Origin: a virus
Strand: one strand, 5' to 3'
IMG/VR virus record: IMGVR_UViG_3300044971_003252
Span: 1-29,773 of that record
DNA: 29,773 bases
The notes under the pieces are model-generated. The model worked only from the letters and a program-made list of their open reading frames with translations. It did not search any database and was not told the origin of the DNA. The stretch's first letter is position 1. Each line of letters begins with the position of its first letter. The position numbers and the translations under genes were made by a program. Shown in pieces: positions 12,824 through 20,289 of the stretch.

Positions 12824-15466
12824 TCAAACGAACTCGTCATCATCCGCGCTTTCCTGTTCGAGGCGCTTGCGGGCGACGTTGAACATCTCCTCGGTTGTGA
12901 GTCCTTCAAACCGACCCGCCTTGACCCAGAGGTATTGCTTGATGCCTCCGAGCATCGGGCGGCCTTGCAGCCTCACGAAGTTGGAATCACGCAGCATTCG
13001 GGTGATGTATTGCATGGATTCCCTCATGCCTTCGGCTTCGAGCGCCTCCTTGAGCGTGGACTGTGCGATCATGTCCTCGGCGACGAGCGGGTGGGCCGCC
13101 TCGCGCACCATGTCCCTGATCGTGGAGGAGAGCTGGTCAGCGCTGTCCTCGATCATTTCCTTCAGGTAGATGGTGCTCGGGGCACGGCCATCGGGTTCAA
13201 AGTCGTTGCTGATCTCCCAGTCCTCAAAGAACGCACGGAATCCGCCGGGATACTCGGCCAGGCCGTTGAACAGTTCGTCGAAGTAGGAATCACCCAGGGC
13301 GAGCACCTGCTCGGGAGTCTGGAGCGGCGACTTGATGACGAAGTAGCGCCGGGATGAGTCCGTAAGCGCCAGGGCGTCGTGGAAGTTCGTGAACATGATG
13401 TAGTTCGTCACGTTCCTCACCGTCCGTGCGTCCCTGTTCCTCTGCGTGATCGTGATGCGGTCGTCCGTGATCGCCTCCTTCAGGCGGTTCATGATGTCGT
13501 GCCGGTTGTGCCCGTGGACACGCACCTCGCCGACCACGATCGCCTGCGACCCGTAGCCCCAGTCGTTCCACTGGCTGCGAATGGCGTCGTTGTTGACGTG
13601 CTTCACGTTGTCCTCTCCCAGCACGACGGCGAGCAGCTTGGCGAAGAAGGTCTTGCCGCAGCCCTCGGCACCCTGGATGATGATCGACCACCTGATCTTG
13701 CGACCTGGGAACTGTACCATGTAGGCGATGAAGTCGATGAGCACCCTGCGGTATTCCTCCTCCTTGACGAGGTTCTTGAGGTGCTTGTCCAGCAGCGCCT
13801 TGGCCTTCTGCTTCTGGCTGCTGTCCGCCTTGCAGTAAGTGCGGCGGTAGGTGTTCACCCTGCGACCGCCCTCAACGTCCTCGGAATAGACGCTCTTCGG
13901 GTTGGCCGGGTCGTAGTCGTAGTCATCACAGACGAGGCACTTCACGTCGTTGAGCAGGTATCGGCTCGGCAGGTAGATCGGATTGACCAGCTCGGCTGGC
14001 GTTGCGTCCTTGCCTGCGGCAATAAGCTGCTCTGCCGTCGGCAGAAGGTAACGGCTGTAAGCGTTGTCGAGGGCGTTGGAGGAGAGGCGCTGATGGCTCG
14101 TCGGCTTGAAGAACATCTCATCGGCGGTGATGTAAGACCACCCCCTCGCCCAGGCTGGAATCTCCTTCTCGCTGGAGGCGTCCTTAGCCCGTTCGCGCCT
14201 GTCCCGAGTTCGCTTCAAATCCTTCTTCAAAGCCACAGCGGAAGCGCTTTCTCCGAAACTGCCCTTCAATTTCGTGCGGATGAGGGAGAGCAGCATGTCC
14301 TCCTCGACGGCGGTCAGCATCGGCAGCGCTGCGATCTTCTCCAGGGCGATGTGGGTCAGATCGTGCGTGCTCCTGGCCTCCTCTTCAATCCACTTCTGGA
14401 CGCTGTTGTAGCACACCTCCTTCACAGGTCCTGCGTTCCACCCGGCGTCCGACGCCATCTTGATGAGCGTGCGAAGGGTGACGGGGGCTTTCCCCTTCGG
14501 GGAAGGCTTGATGGCGTTCCACTGGCGCACGGTGTCATCCGCTCCTGCGTACTTGTCCGATCCCGCCCTGGAACTCCAAACGTCAAAGGCCATGTAAGCA
14601 TGTTCAGCTTCGCCCGTGTGCCCGAACTGATGCTTCAGGGCGCAGGCGACATCAAGCCACTGGTGGTAGGAGCATGAAGGGTTGAGATGGTTGAGCATCT
14701 CGGTTGCATGAGCAACGGTGACTCCCTCCAGGGGCATCCGCAGGAACTCCAGGCCGTCGTCCTCGCCGGAGCCGTGAAAGCCATCGGCAATCCTGACGCC
14801 GCTTTTTGTCACCAGCTCCTTGTCCGTGCCCTTTGCCTCCTCGGGCACGTCTGCCACATCCTTCATGGTGTAGGGGCGTCCGCCGAGGTGGGTGTCCTTG
14901 AGCGGGTGGAACAGGTCAGGGTCCTGATCCGAGAACCTGCTGGGCAGGATCATCGGCTGGTTTGGAATCAATGACTCCTTGGTGACGTTGCGGATGCCCA
15001 GGAGCAAGGCGACGTGCCTGACGGCGGCAGGGTAGGAGTCCCACTCAATCGCCTCGGCGTCCACAACGAGGCGCAGGCGGGGTGCCTTCTCGGTCGAGGA
15101 GGCGGTGGTGTAAAAGGCATAGTTCCACGTCCCCAGGGCACGACGGACATTGGCAGGGCGACGCAGCAGCGGCTCGGCATCGCGGGCGTCGTCAATGTCA
15201 AGGAAGAGCAGGTTGCAGAAGCCCGTGGCCTTCTCCTTGAGGCGGGGCGTCGTGTCACGCTGGAAGGCGCAGGCGGTCAGGTAGGGGCTGTCCTTGGCGT
15301 CCAGCTTCTCCTGACGGGTGGGCAGCAGTTGGTAATCGCTGCTGGCGATGGGAAGGGGGAAGGCCGTCTCAAGGTGCTTCTTGACCAGCTCGTCAAACGA
15401 GCGGGCGGAGGAAGCGGTGACCAGGGATGACTTTACCGATTTTCCGAAAAAGTATCGGGCGGGCAT
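12824..15466 (-). CDS. Primase-helicase: PrimPol-like primase, PriCT domain and SF3/D5-type ATPase
   Basis: The 880-residue protein is the likely replication initiator. An archaeo-eukaryotic-primase-like N-terminus has LFLDIDD (about 88-93) and PRLRLVV (about 129-135). A PriCT-like domain spans about 250-345 (LNPSCSYHQWLDVACALK, then KYAGADDTVRQWNAI). The C-terminal DUF5906/VapE-type ATPase has Walker A GAEGCGKT (about 599-606), Walker B-like AIVVGEV (about 642-648), TNYIMFTNF sensor and an arginine pair in TDSSRRYFV (about 702-710). It should synthesise primers and unwind DNA for the family A polymerase. The ATG follows ACAATACC, with no Shine-Dalgarno. The next gene upstream is an XRE regulator. 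Confidence 0.93.
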   Translation of the reverse strand: MPARYFFGKSVKSSLVTASSARSFDELVKKHLETAFPLPIASSDYQLLPTRQEKLDAKDSPYLTACAFQRDTTPRLKEKATGFCNLLFLDIDDARDAEPLLRRPANVRRALGTWNYAFYTTASSTEKAPRLRLVVDAEAIEWDSYPAAVRHVALLLGIRNVTKESLIPNQPMILPSRFSDQDPDLFHPLKDTHLGGRPYTMKDVADVPEEAKGTDKELVTKSGVRIADGFHGSGEDDGLEFLRMPLEGVTVAHATEMLNHLNPSCSYHQWLDVACALKHQFGHTGEAEHAYMAFDVWSSRAGSDKYAGADDTVRQWNAIKPSPKGKAPVTLRTLIKMASDAGWNAGPVKEVCYNSVQKWIEEEARSTHDLTHIALEKIAALPMLTAVEEDMLLSLIRTKLKGSFGESASAVALKKDLKRTRDRRERAKDASSEKEIPAWARGWSYITADEMFFKPTSHQRLSSNALDNAYSRYLLPTAEQLIAAGKDATPAELVNPIYLPSRYLLNDVKCLVCDDYDYDPANPKSVYSEDVEGGRRVNTYRRTYCKADSSQKQKAKALLDKHLKNLVKEEEYRRVLIDFIAYMVQFPGRKIRWSIIIQGAEGCGKTFFAKLLAVVLGEDNVKHVNNDAIRSQWNDWGYGSQAIVVGEVRVHGHNRHDIMNRLKEAITDDRITITQRNRDARTVRNVTNYIMFTNFHDALALTDSSRRYFVIKSPLQTPEQVLALGDSYFDELFNGLAEYPGGFRAFFEDWEISNDFEPDGRAPSTIYLKEMIEDSADQLSSTIRDMVREAAHPLVAEDMIAQSTLKEALEAEGMRESMQYITRMLRDSNFVRLQGRPMLGGIKQYLWVKAGRFEGLTTEEMFNVARKRLEQESADDDEFV

Positions 15467-15488
15467 GGTATTGTATTGTCAATGGTCA

Positions 15489-15716
15489 TCATTTGCCCGT
15501 GAGGAGGTGGTCAGCCGGAACGTCCAGCGCTTCCGCGATGGCGTAGAGGGTGGCCGTGTTGGGGAAGCGCAGCCCGCGCTCGATCTCGGAGATGGAACCA
15601 ATGCCCACCTCCGCCCTGGAGGCTAACGCCTCCAAGGTCATGCTCTTGTCGATGCGCGTCTGCCTGATCCGGTTTCCCAGAAGGATGCGCTGCCTGAAAT
15701 TGGTCTTTTTTCCCAT
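15489..15716 (-). CDS. XRE-family helix-turn-helix regulator
   Basis: The 75-residue protein is a single Cro/CI-type HTH domain: LGNRIRQTRIDKSMTLEALA, SRAEVGIGSISEIERG and PNTATLYAIAEALDV. It would bind a short DNA dyad. It lies immediately upstream of the primase-helicase and below its own promoter, which carries a TTTCAGAA variant of the motif seen at other promoters, so it is a candidate for the protein reading that motif (inference). The ATG at 15716 was preferred over an in-frame start at 15776, which would lie upstream of the promoter. Confidence 0.88.
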   Translation of the reverse strand: MGKKTNFRQRILLGNRIRQTRIDKSMTLEALASRAEVGIGSISEIERGLRFPNTATLYAIAEALDVPADHLLTGK

Positions 15717-15731
15717 GATGATTGTTTCCGT

Positions 15732-15760
15732 ATTCTGAAAGGTAAAGGGTGCGGGGTCAA
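15732..15760 (-). promoter_or_regulatory. Promoter of the XRE regulator
   Basis: Minus strand: TTGACC (15760-15755), 17-base spacer and CAGAAT (15737-15732). TTTCAGAATACGGAAA covers the -10, a dyad-like TTTC...GAAA arrangement compatible with autorepression. The -35 overlaps the stop of the upstream gene. Confidence 0.55.
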
Positions 15761-16113
15761 GGGTTTTTATGTTCACCGATATTCAGATGAATCAAAACGG
15801 CCTGAAACCTCTCTGAAGCCGAGGCAGAGATAGCTTTGGCTACGCCCCCTCCACAGACTTTCTTCAGTACTCCTACATAACCAGACCAACACCCTGTGTG
15901 CTGCATCCACAGTTCTATTTCTCTTGTGGCGTTCAAGTCTAAGTCAAAGTTGGGGATCGGTGTTAACTCACTGGTGACTCCCCAATGATTTGCAAAGGGT
16001 GTATCCGCCCCTGGACGTATACCCGTGGGGGGAACGCAGGGGTTCGGGTCCAGGTAGATACTCGTCCACCCAATTTCTTTAGCCAAAGCGGCTATTTTCT
16101 CTCGTTGTGTCAT
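15757..16113 (-). CDS. Phage_ABA_S-like small protein
   Basis: The 118-residue protein has an N-terminal helix (TQREKIAALAKEIGW), a proline-rich middle and IPNFDLDLNATREIELWM near the centre, resembling the L/IPxYxxDLNAxxE motif of the phage ABA-sandwich domain, ending with SASERFQAVLIHLN. The family is frequent in phages and of unknown role. The ATG at 16113 overlaps the upstream stop (ATGA) and follows GAGGAGGAG. The end overlaps the XRE promoter. Confidence 0.65.
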   Translation of the reverse strand: MTQREKIAALAKEIGWTSIYLDPNPCVPPTGIRPGADTPFANHWGVTSELTPIPNFDLDLNATREIELWMQHTGCWSGYVGVLKKVCGGGVAKAISASASERFQAVLIHLNIGEHKNP

Positions 16114-16469
16114 ACGAAGCACTCCTCCTCGGACGGTTTGTTGTTGGACACGGCAGGCACCTGGACGACGCAGACCATGCGTGCCCCGGCCCTGTCAACG
16201 AGGGACACAGACCAGCCCTGCTCGGTGCAGGCTCGGATCGCCTCGGCAACCTTGTCAGCAGCCAGGACGACGGTGCGGAACGGGCCGTTGTCGTCCGAAC
16301 CAAGGGTGGTCGGCAGCACGCGGCGCTTCATCGCGGTGACAATGCGCTCGGCGTCCTGGCCGTAGGTGACGTAGCCGTCGGAGTCGGAAAGGATCGCCAC
16401 GTCAGCGCCACGGGCGGCGAGGCGGATGGAGTCGTGACGGCGTTGGAAGTATTGGAGGGCGGGGTTCAT
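16110..16469 (-). CDS. Small protein resembling the MutS N-terminal domain
   Basis: The 119-residue protein reads MNPALQYFQRRHDSIRL, then VAILSDSDGYVTYGQDAERI, VVLAADKVAEAIRACTEQGWSVSLVD. The order (TPxLxQY-like start, FxxxGDFYExFGxDA-like middle, then a lysine/isoleucine helix and GYxVAxxEQ-like strand) recalls the mismatch-recognition domain I of MutS, but the Phe-x-Glu mismatch-reading motif is not intact. It could be a derived DNA-binding adaptor or an unrelated alpha/beta protein. It starts 10 bases after a promoter-like element and ends with EEECFV over a strong ribosome site for the next gene. Confidence 0.6.
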   Translation of the reverse strand: MNPALQYFQRRHDSIRLAARGADVAILSDSDGYVTYGQDAERIVTAMKRRVLPTTLGSDDNGPFRTVVLAADKVAEAIRACTEQGWSVSLVDRAGARMVCVVQVPAVSNNKPSEEECFV

Positions 16470-16477
16470 TTGCGGGT

Positions 16478-16505
16478 AGGTTTAATCTGTTTTCAGAAAG
16501 TGCAA
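16478..16505 (-). promoter_or_regulatory. Promoter-like element with TTTCTGAAAA motif
   Basis: Minus strand: TTGCAC (16505-16500) directly followed by TTTCTGAAAACAGATTAAAC. The arrangement matches the element at 12785-12816 almost base for base. The -10 is not obvious; TTAAAC is the nearest AT-rich hexamer. Confidence 0.5.
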
Positions 16506-16513
16506 GGCCAAAG

Positions 16514-16840
16514 TCAATCGGGGATGGATTCAAGGTGGAGGCGGTGGGCTTCGCGCCTGCGGTTCTCACGGTCGATGAAGTTGAACAGCACCTGCCACTC
16601 GTCGGCGGAGAGCGAGCTGTTCTCGTTGTAGATGACGTTGGTGAGCCTGTGCTTGTTGAAGCCACGGGCGGAACTGAGCTTCTTCAACCCGACCCTGGAC
16701 TCGCGCATGGTGGAGGAGAGCATGGAGCGCAGGACGGCGTAGCGCCTAGCACGCATCTTCTTCGCCTTGGCGATGCAGTTGTCGAGCTTGCGAAGCTCGG
16801 AGATGATCTGTTCGGGGGTGGCTGTTGCGGGTGTGGTCAT
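16514..16840 (-). CDS. Hypothetical basic helical protein
   Basis: The 108-residue protein is basic and mostly helical: EQIISELRKLDNCIAKAKKM, RESRVGLKKLSSARGFNKHRL, then LSADEWQVLFNFIDRENRRR. The RGFNKHRLTNVIYNENSSLSADEW part resembles a small XRE-like DNA-binding helix pair, but this is weak. The ATG at 16840 has no Shine-Dalgarno and follows CTACCCCTACC. It is the last gene before the promoter at 16505. Confidence 0.65.
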   Translation of the reverse strand: MTTPATATPEQIISELRKLDNCIAKAKKMRARRYAVLRSMLSSTMRESRVGLKKLSSARGFNKHRLTNVIYNENSSLSADEWQVLFNFIDRENRRREAHRLHLESIPD

Positions 16841-16998
16841 GGTAGGGGTAGGTGTCGTTCAGAAGCGCTTGTTCAACCTCGCCTGTGCCCTCGTATTCAA
16901 GGGGCTTGTCGGGGAATTGTTCGGGATCGGTTTCAGGGCTTGGTCGGCGGGGCATCGTGGAGGAAGGGTTCGAGTTTGGTGAGGGCGGGGTTGGACAT
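16746..16998 (-). CDS. Uncertain short ORFs between 16,840 and 17,008
   Basis: Two overlapping frames fill this gap: a 21-codon frame from ATG 16998 (MSNPALTKLEPFLHDAPPTKP) and a 69-codon frame from ATG 16955 (MPRRPSPETDPEQFPDKPLEYEG...) that runs 95 bases into the next gene. Neither has a ribosome site. They may be one gene split by a frameshift near 16,940, or non-coding. The span given covers both. Confidence 0.25.
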
Positions 16999-17008
16999 GG
17001 GGGTGGTA

Positions 17009-17425
17009 TCAGTGGCTGTTGGTTGTGGTGAGGTTGTGCCATTCTTTGCAGATGGATTCGAGGGTTTCGTCAGCGGTAATAACTTCGTCGGGAACGCACC
17101 CTATTTTATCTGCTGGAGAAATAGTTTCCAGCCCCTCAATCGCCAGCAGCAGGCATTTGCACGCGGCAGGTGACATGGTGCGGGCGTAGGCGATGAAGGC
17201 GGCGGTTGCTAGGGCTTCTTCTGGGTCTTTGCCTCGTATGCCGCCGTCATCATTGTCATCATCCCTCAAACCAAAAAGGACAACGGTCTTTTTCTCGTCA
17301 AAAGTGCTGATGCCTGGGCGCTCGTTTGAGGATTGCTGATCAACTTTCCAAGGCCCAGGAGTCGCCGCCTCGGCCTCCGCGATGTGCGCTTTGAGCGCGG
17401 ATTTGATTTGTTCGATGGTGGTCAT
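17009..17425 (-). CDS. Ead/Ea22-like phage accessory protein
   Basis: The 138-residue protein has the TPGPW motif (EAATPGPWKVDQ) and ALATAAFIAYARTMSPAACKCLLLAIEGLE, the pattern of the Ead/Ea22-like family found in many temperate and lytic phages. The function is unknown; some relatives sit in early accessory operons. The ATG at 17425 overlaps the upstream stop (CAACAATGA). A less GC-rich middle (GISTFDEKKTVVLFGLRDDDND) suggests a patchwork origin. Confidence 0.7.
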   Translation of the reverse strand: MTTIEQIKSALKAHIAEAEAATPGPWKVDQQSSNERPGISTFDEKKTVVLFGLRDDDNDDGGIRGKDPEEALATAAFIAYARTMSPAACKCLLLAIEGLETISPADKIGCVPDEVITADETLESICKEWHNLTTTNSH

Positions 17426-17799
17426 TGTTGTGGTGGGTAGATGTCGATGAAGTGGGTGTCGCTAGAGCATTTAAGTCGAGAAGTAGTCCAGCCAAATTTT
17501 GGGCTGTATTGACCATATATGCGCACGGCCCCATCCGGCACAGGCCCGGCCTCGGCAATGGGGCGCAGACGGAGGGCAGCGCGTTCAGCCAAAACATCCG
17601 ACAGTCGGCGGTTGGTGTCGTAATTTCTGCGCTCAACGTCAGCAATTTTTGACTCCAACTCTTTCGCCCTGGCCTCGGCGGCGATGGCGCGGCGTTCGAG
17701 GCGGCGAGCAAAGTCGGCTTTGACCATATATCCGCCAAATCTTTGTGTTTGGTTGGCTTCTTCAAGGTCGGTTTCTGGCGTTGGTGTTTCGGGTGTCAT
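17422..17799 (-). CDS. Coiled-coil accessory protein
   Basis: The 125-residue protein has a long predicted helix/coiled coil (ADFARRLERRAIAAEARAK...DVERRNYDTNRRLSDVLAERAALRL) followed by a short Pro/Tyr-rich C-terminal domain (YGQYSPKFGW). No family was recognised. The ATG at 17799 overlaps the upstream stop (ACACCATGA), which argues against a longer start at 17919. Confidence 0.65.
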   Translation of the reverse strand: MTPETPTPETDLEEANQTQRFGGYMVKADFARRLERRAIAAEARAKELESKIADVERRNYDTNRRLSDVLAERAALRLRPIAEAGPVPDGAVRIYGQYSPKFGWTTSRLKCSSDTHFIDIYPPQQ

Positions 17800-18083
17800 G
17801 GTGTGTTTCCTTTCTTGTGGTTCTCGTAGGAGGCTAGGGCTTGTTGCACAGCTCCTCTGGCAACTGAGACGTTGTTCATGTGTGCTCCATGACCAACATC
17901 CTCGATGAGTGACAGGCATTCGTCAGAGGCTTCCAAAGCCTCCGCCATCCTGTCAGCCAGTGCTGTCATGGCGGCGAGTTCGGTTTCAAGCTTTCTAGCA
18001 AACTCCGCCGACACGGGATCAGGCGGGTAGGACTTAGTTTTCTTGAGCCTTCGGCGCTCGGCATCAGTGCGAGGTGTTTTCAC
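17796..18083 (-). CDS. Small helical accessory protein
   Basis: The 95-residue protein begins with a basic TPRTDAERRRLKKTKSYPPDPVSAEFARKLE, then alternating helices (LADRMAEALEASDECLSLIED). The SAEFARKLE element resembles ADFARRLE in the next gene, hinting at related N-terminal parts. The start is GTG at 18083 in a GTGA overlap with the upstream stop. It ends GNTP followed by ATGA. Confidence 0.65.
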   Translation of the reverse strand: MKTPRTDAERRRLKKTKSYPPDPVSAEFARKLETELAAMTALADRMAEALEASDECLSLIEDVGHGAHMNNVSVARGAVQQALASYENHKKGNTP

Positions 18084-18358
18084 TTTGCACCTCCTTCCAG
18101 CGCGGCGATGAGGGCGTCGGCAATAGTGAGTGCTCCGGCAGCAATACCTTCAACAGTTGATTGGCATGTCGGGTCAGCGAGCATACCGAACATAGCTTCT
18201 TTTGCCAGCCGTTCGCGCCGTGCCTTGGCGATCATCTCGTCAAGCCAGGGCGTGCCGGAGCAGGGCTGGCCTGTGACAAGGGCGGCGTGCTCGATGGCTG
18301 AAAGCGATGCGTGCAGCCGATAGGGCGGAGTTGGTCTTGTTTGGTCGTTTTCTTTCAT
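18080..18358 (-). CDS. Hypothetical accessory protein
   Basis: The 92-residue protein has a polar N-terminus, PCSGTPWLDEMIAKARRERLAKEAMFGML in the middle and an alanine/isoleucine-rich C-terminus (AAGALTIADALIAALEGG). No family was recognised. The ATG at 18358 overlaps the upstream stop (ACACCATGA). It is in the same coupled string as its neighbours. Confidence 0.65.
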   Translation of the reverse strand: MKENDQTRPTPPYRLHASLSAIEHAALVTGQPCSGTPWLDEMIAKARRERLAKEAMFGMLADPTCQSTVEGIAAGALTIADALIAALEGGAK

Positions 18359-18549
18359 GGTGTTGGTTCCTTCCAGGTGAATGTTGTGTTTCCGAACTCG
18401 TCGCTGACCCAGGTGGCGAATCCGCGCTGGACGGCTTCGGCTTGCAATGTTCGCCCTTCTTCACCTCCTTTATAAAAGGCTGCTGCAAGCATAACTGCCA
18501 AGACAAAAAATACACAAGCGGCGATTAGCTTTTCGTCTCCTTGTCTCAC
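18355..18549 (-). CDS. Small single-span membrane protein
   Basis: The 64-residue protein has one strong transmembrane helix (LIAACVFFVLAVMLAAAFY) after a short charged N-terminus, then a soluble tail ending TTFTWKEPTP. The start is GTG at 18549, overlapping the upstream stop (AAGTGA) behind AAAGGAGGTGG. Size and topology would fit an accessory holin-like or superinfection protein, but no lysis gene is near. Confidence 0.65.
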   Translation of the reverse strand: MRQGDEKLIAACVFFVLAVMLAAAFYKGGEEGRTLQAEAVQRGFATWVSDEFGNTTFTWKEPTP

Positions 18550-18737
18550 TTCGCCACCTCCTTTCCAGGCTTGCTGCAATCTCCAAAGAAGCTACAAGCC
18601 ATAAGGCTAATGGCTGACCCAATGATAATTCCTGCGCACCAACCAAAATTAAGCGCTTCGTTTTCCTCACCAAGGGCGCTAACAAAGTTTATGGCGGATA
18701 CACCGCATACAAATAGGAAAATTTGATGTTTCTTCAT
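18546..18737 (-). CDS. Small two-span membrane protein
   Basis: The 63-residue protein has two hydrophobic stretches (HQIFLFVCGVSAINFVSAL and WCAGIIIGSAISLMACSFF) and the tail GDCSKPGKEVAK. The tail shares 17 nearly identical bases with the end of the next gene upstream. The ATG at 18737 follows CAACTGAACAACACC. The role is unknown; the topology resembles small holins. Confidence 0.65.
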   Translation of the reverse strand: MKKHQIFLFVCGVSAINFVSALGEENEALNFGWCAGIIIGSAISLMACSFFGDCSKPGKEVAK

Positions 18738-18756
18738 GGTGTTGTTCAGTTGTTGG

Positions 18757-19329
18757 TTACTTCCCAGGCTTGCTGCATGACCTCCATGCGTTTGCGTCCC
18801 AGCGTCCGGTGTCGGGGATGGAGGTGTTGATTTTTGCCGCATCTTGAAGAAGCTCAAAACTGAACTTTTGAATCAACGGATTGTTTGGCTCAGTTTCAGG
18901 AAAACCTACTCCGTCAGACGATACGCATAGGGGCGTGATCCACAAAGCCTTCGCCCCAAAAGTGAACACACTCCCCGGCGGGCAGTCCTCCGGCCCCAGC
19001 GGCACCTGGGCGGCAGGCTCGGCCTCGGCAATGGACGGGCTTTCGCGGCGTGGCAGGGCGGCGAGGAAACGCTTAATCTCGGACACAAAAGGCATGGTAT
19101 GGTTAGCTGATCGCCAAGCGTCGGCAATTTCCATGTCTGTATATTCACCGCCGCCAGCCAGGAAGGGCGCGAGGGCCGGGTTGCTGATGGCGTGCTGGAT
19201 GACGGCGCGGCGGTCTTTAGCTTGATTTTTCCAATCGTCAAAAATGTTTGAAGTAGTGAGCACAATTTTAGAGGATGGGAGAAACGCCTCATCAGCGACT
19301 TGTTGGAGTGTGTCTTGTGGGATGTTCAT
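18757..19329 (-). CDS. Hypothetical accessory protein
   Basis: The 190-residue protein is of unknown family. It has an N-terminal helical part (QDTLQQVADEAFLPSSK), a KDRRAVIQHAISNPALAPF region, an acidic-proline linker (ESPSIAEAEPAAQVPLGPEDC) and a short C-terminal domain ending RSCSKPGK. PGSVFTFGAKALWITPL looks like a beta region. The ATG at 19329 follows GAATGCT, a variant of the AAGCT[A/C]TGA junction motif. Confidence 0.65.
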   Translation of the reverse strand: MNIPQDTLQQVADEAFLPSSKIVLTTSNIFDDWKNQAKDRRAVIQHAISNPALAPFLAGGGEYTDMEIADAWRSANHTMPFVSEIKRFLAALPRRESPSIAEAEPAAQVPLGPEDCPPGSVFTFGAKALWITPLCVSSDGVGFPETEPNNPLIQKFSFELLQDAAKINTSIPDTGRWDANAWRSCSKPGK

Positions 19330-19366
19330 AGCATTCACTTTTCGGTTCGGGGTTGCGTGGGGTGGT

Positions 19367-19729
19367 TCAGACAAAGCTGTCGGGTTGCGGAGGGGAGGGA
19401 CGGGGGCGCTTGCGCTTCGGCCCGCGCTTCTTTTTGAGCTTCAGCTTCTTCAGCCGGTGATACTTGGCCGTGAGGGCGGTGCAGCCAATGACTGCGGCGT
19501 TCTCAGCGTCCGTCAGTGACGGGTCGAACAGCGTCCAGTCGTAAACTCCTGGGCGTCCGCTGCGGGGCAGGTGCGCCGTCCTGGGGCGCTTCTTGTCGCG
19601 TCGGAACTCATGCACAATCCGCCAGGGTATGCCTGTGAGATGGGCGATGGACTCCGTGCGGTTCATCTTCCAGATTTCGTCAGGGATGTCGGCCAGACGT
19701 GCGTGCTGGGATTTGCGGAGGGGGGTCAT
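19367..19729 (-). CDS. Basic DNA-binding-like protein
   Basis: The 120-residue protein has a possible HTH (ESIAHLTGIPWRIVHEFRRD), a second one (DAENAAVIGCTALTAKYHRL) and a very basic tail (KKLKLKKKRGPKRKRPRPS). It probably binds nucleic acid; no family was assigned. The ATG at 19729 overlaps the upstream stop (ACACCATGA), which argues against a start at 19891. Confidence 0.7.
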   Translation of the reverse strand: MTPLRKSQHARLADIPDEIWKMNRTESIAHLTGIPWRIVHEFRRDKKRPRTAHLPRSGRPGVYDWTLFDPSLTDAENAAVIGCTALTAKYHRLKKLKLKKKRGPKRKRPRPSPPQPDSFV

Positions 19730-19911
19730 GGTGTGATAAAGCGCTTGTCGGCGGGGATTCCTATAAGTGTTTTGCGGAGTAAGGACTTGCGCCCTCTGGC
19801 GACAATGTTTTTGGCCCTTCTTTCGCGGAGGTGTTCTGCAAGTTCGACGTGTCCAGCAGCAAAAAGCTCGGATGTTGTCATCTTGTTCCAATGGCTTCTT
19901 GGTCTTTTCAT
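19726..19911 (-). CDS. Small basic protein
   Basis: The 61-residue protein is basic and helical (SELFAAGHVELAEHLRERRAKN, RGRKSLLRKTL) with no recognised family. The ATG at 19911 follows AAAGCTCTGAACACCC, a copy of the junction motif; Met11 at 19881 is an alternative start. It is coupled by ATGA to the next gene. Confidence 0.6.
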   Translation of the reverse strand: MKRPRSHWNKMTTSELFAAGHVELAEHLRERRAKNIVARGRKSLLRKTLIGIPADKRFITP

Positions 19912-19933
19912 GGGTGTTCAGAGCTTTGACATT

Positions 19934-20236
19934 TCATTTCCAAGTCGGGCGGACTCCCCTCGCCAGCGGGAAACGACGGCGGAGGACACGGGGGCGGGGA
20001 AGGGGCTTTTTGGCTGGGGTGATCTCGGTGCCGTCGGGGTTGACGGGGTACCAGCCTGCACGCTCAACAAGGGCCCACGCCCAACAACACGCTTCGTCAT
20101 GCGCATTGTCGTATTTCTCCTCTCCTGACCTTTCTTCGATAGTGAGGATGCGAACGTGCTGCTCAGGTTCACAGGGGCATTTGCCGTCAGCAGGCCAGGG
20201 ATACCAAGGAAGGCCGCAGGATGTGAAGGTGTTCAT
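19934..20236 (-). CDS. Hypothetical cysteine- and tryptophan-rich protein
   Basis: The 100-residue protein has CGLPWYPWPADGKCPCEPEQHV at the start, then a DEACCWAWALVERAGWYPV core and a basic Arg-rich tail. The spacing of Cys residues could hold a metal. No family was recognised. It starts at ATG 20236 in the context AGAATACC and has its own promoter 18 bases upstream. Confidence 0.65.
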   Translation of the reverse strand: MNTFTSCGLPWYPWPADGKCPCEPEQHVRILTIEERSGEEKYDNAHDEACCWAWALVERAGWYPVNPDGTEITPAKKPLPRPRVLRRRFPLARGVRPTWK

Positions 20237-20253
20237 GGTATTCTATTTTCAGA

Positions 20254-20282
20254 AATATAGGTGACGTGATTCACTGTGTCAA
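20254..20282 (-). promoter_or_regulatory. Internal promoter with downstream TTTCTGAAAA motif
   Basis: Minus strand: TTGACA (20282-20277), 17-base spacer and TATATT (20259-20254). TTTCTGAAAA (20255-20246) begins at the end of the -10, so here the motif covers the start point instead of the spacer. The promoter splits the accessory operon in two. Confidence 0.7.
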
Positions 20283-20289
20283 GGGCGAC

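Noticed and set aside
13379-14677. 432-codon plus-strand frame
   Set aside because: It is antisense to the PrimPol/helicase, which has complete motifs; the protein shows no motif and the long frame reflects GC-rich codon use.
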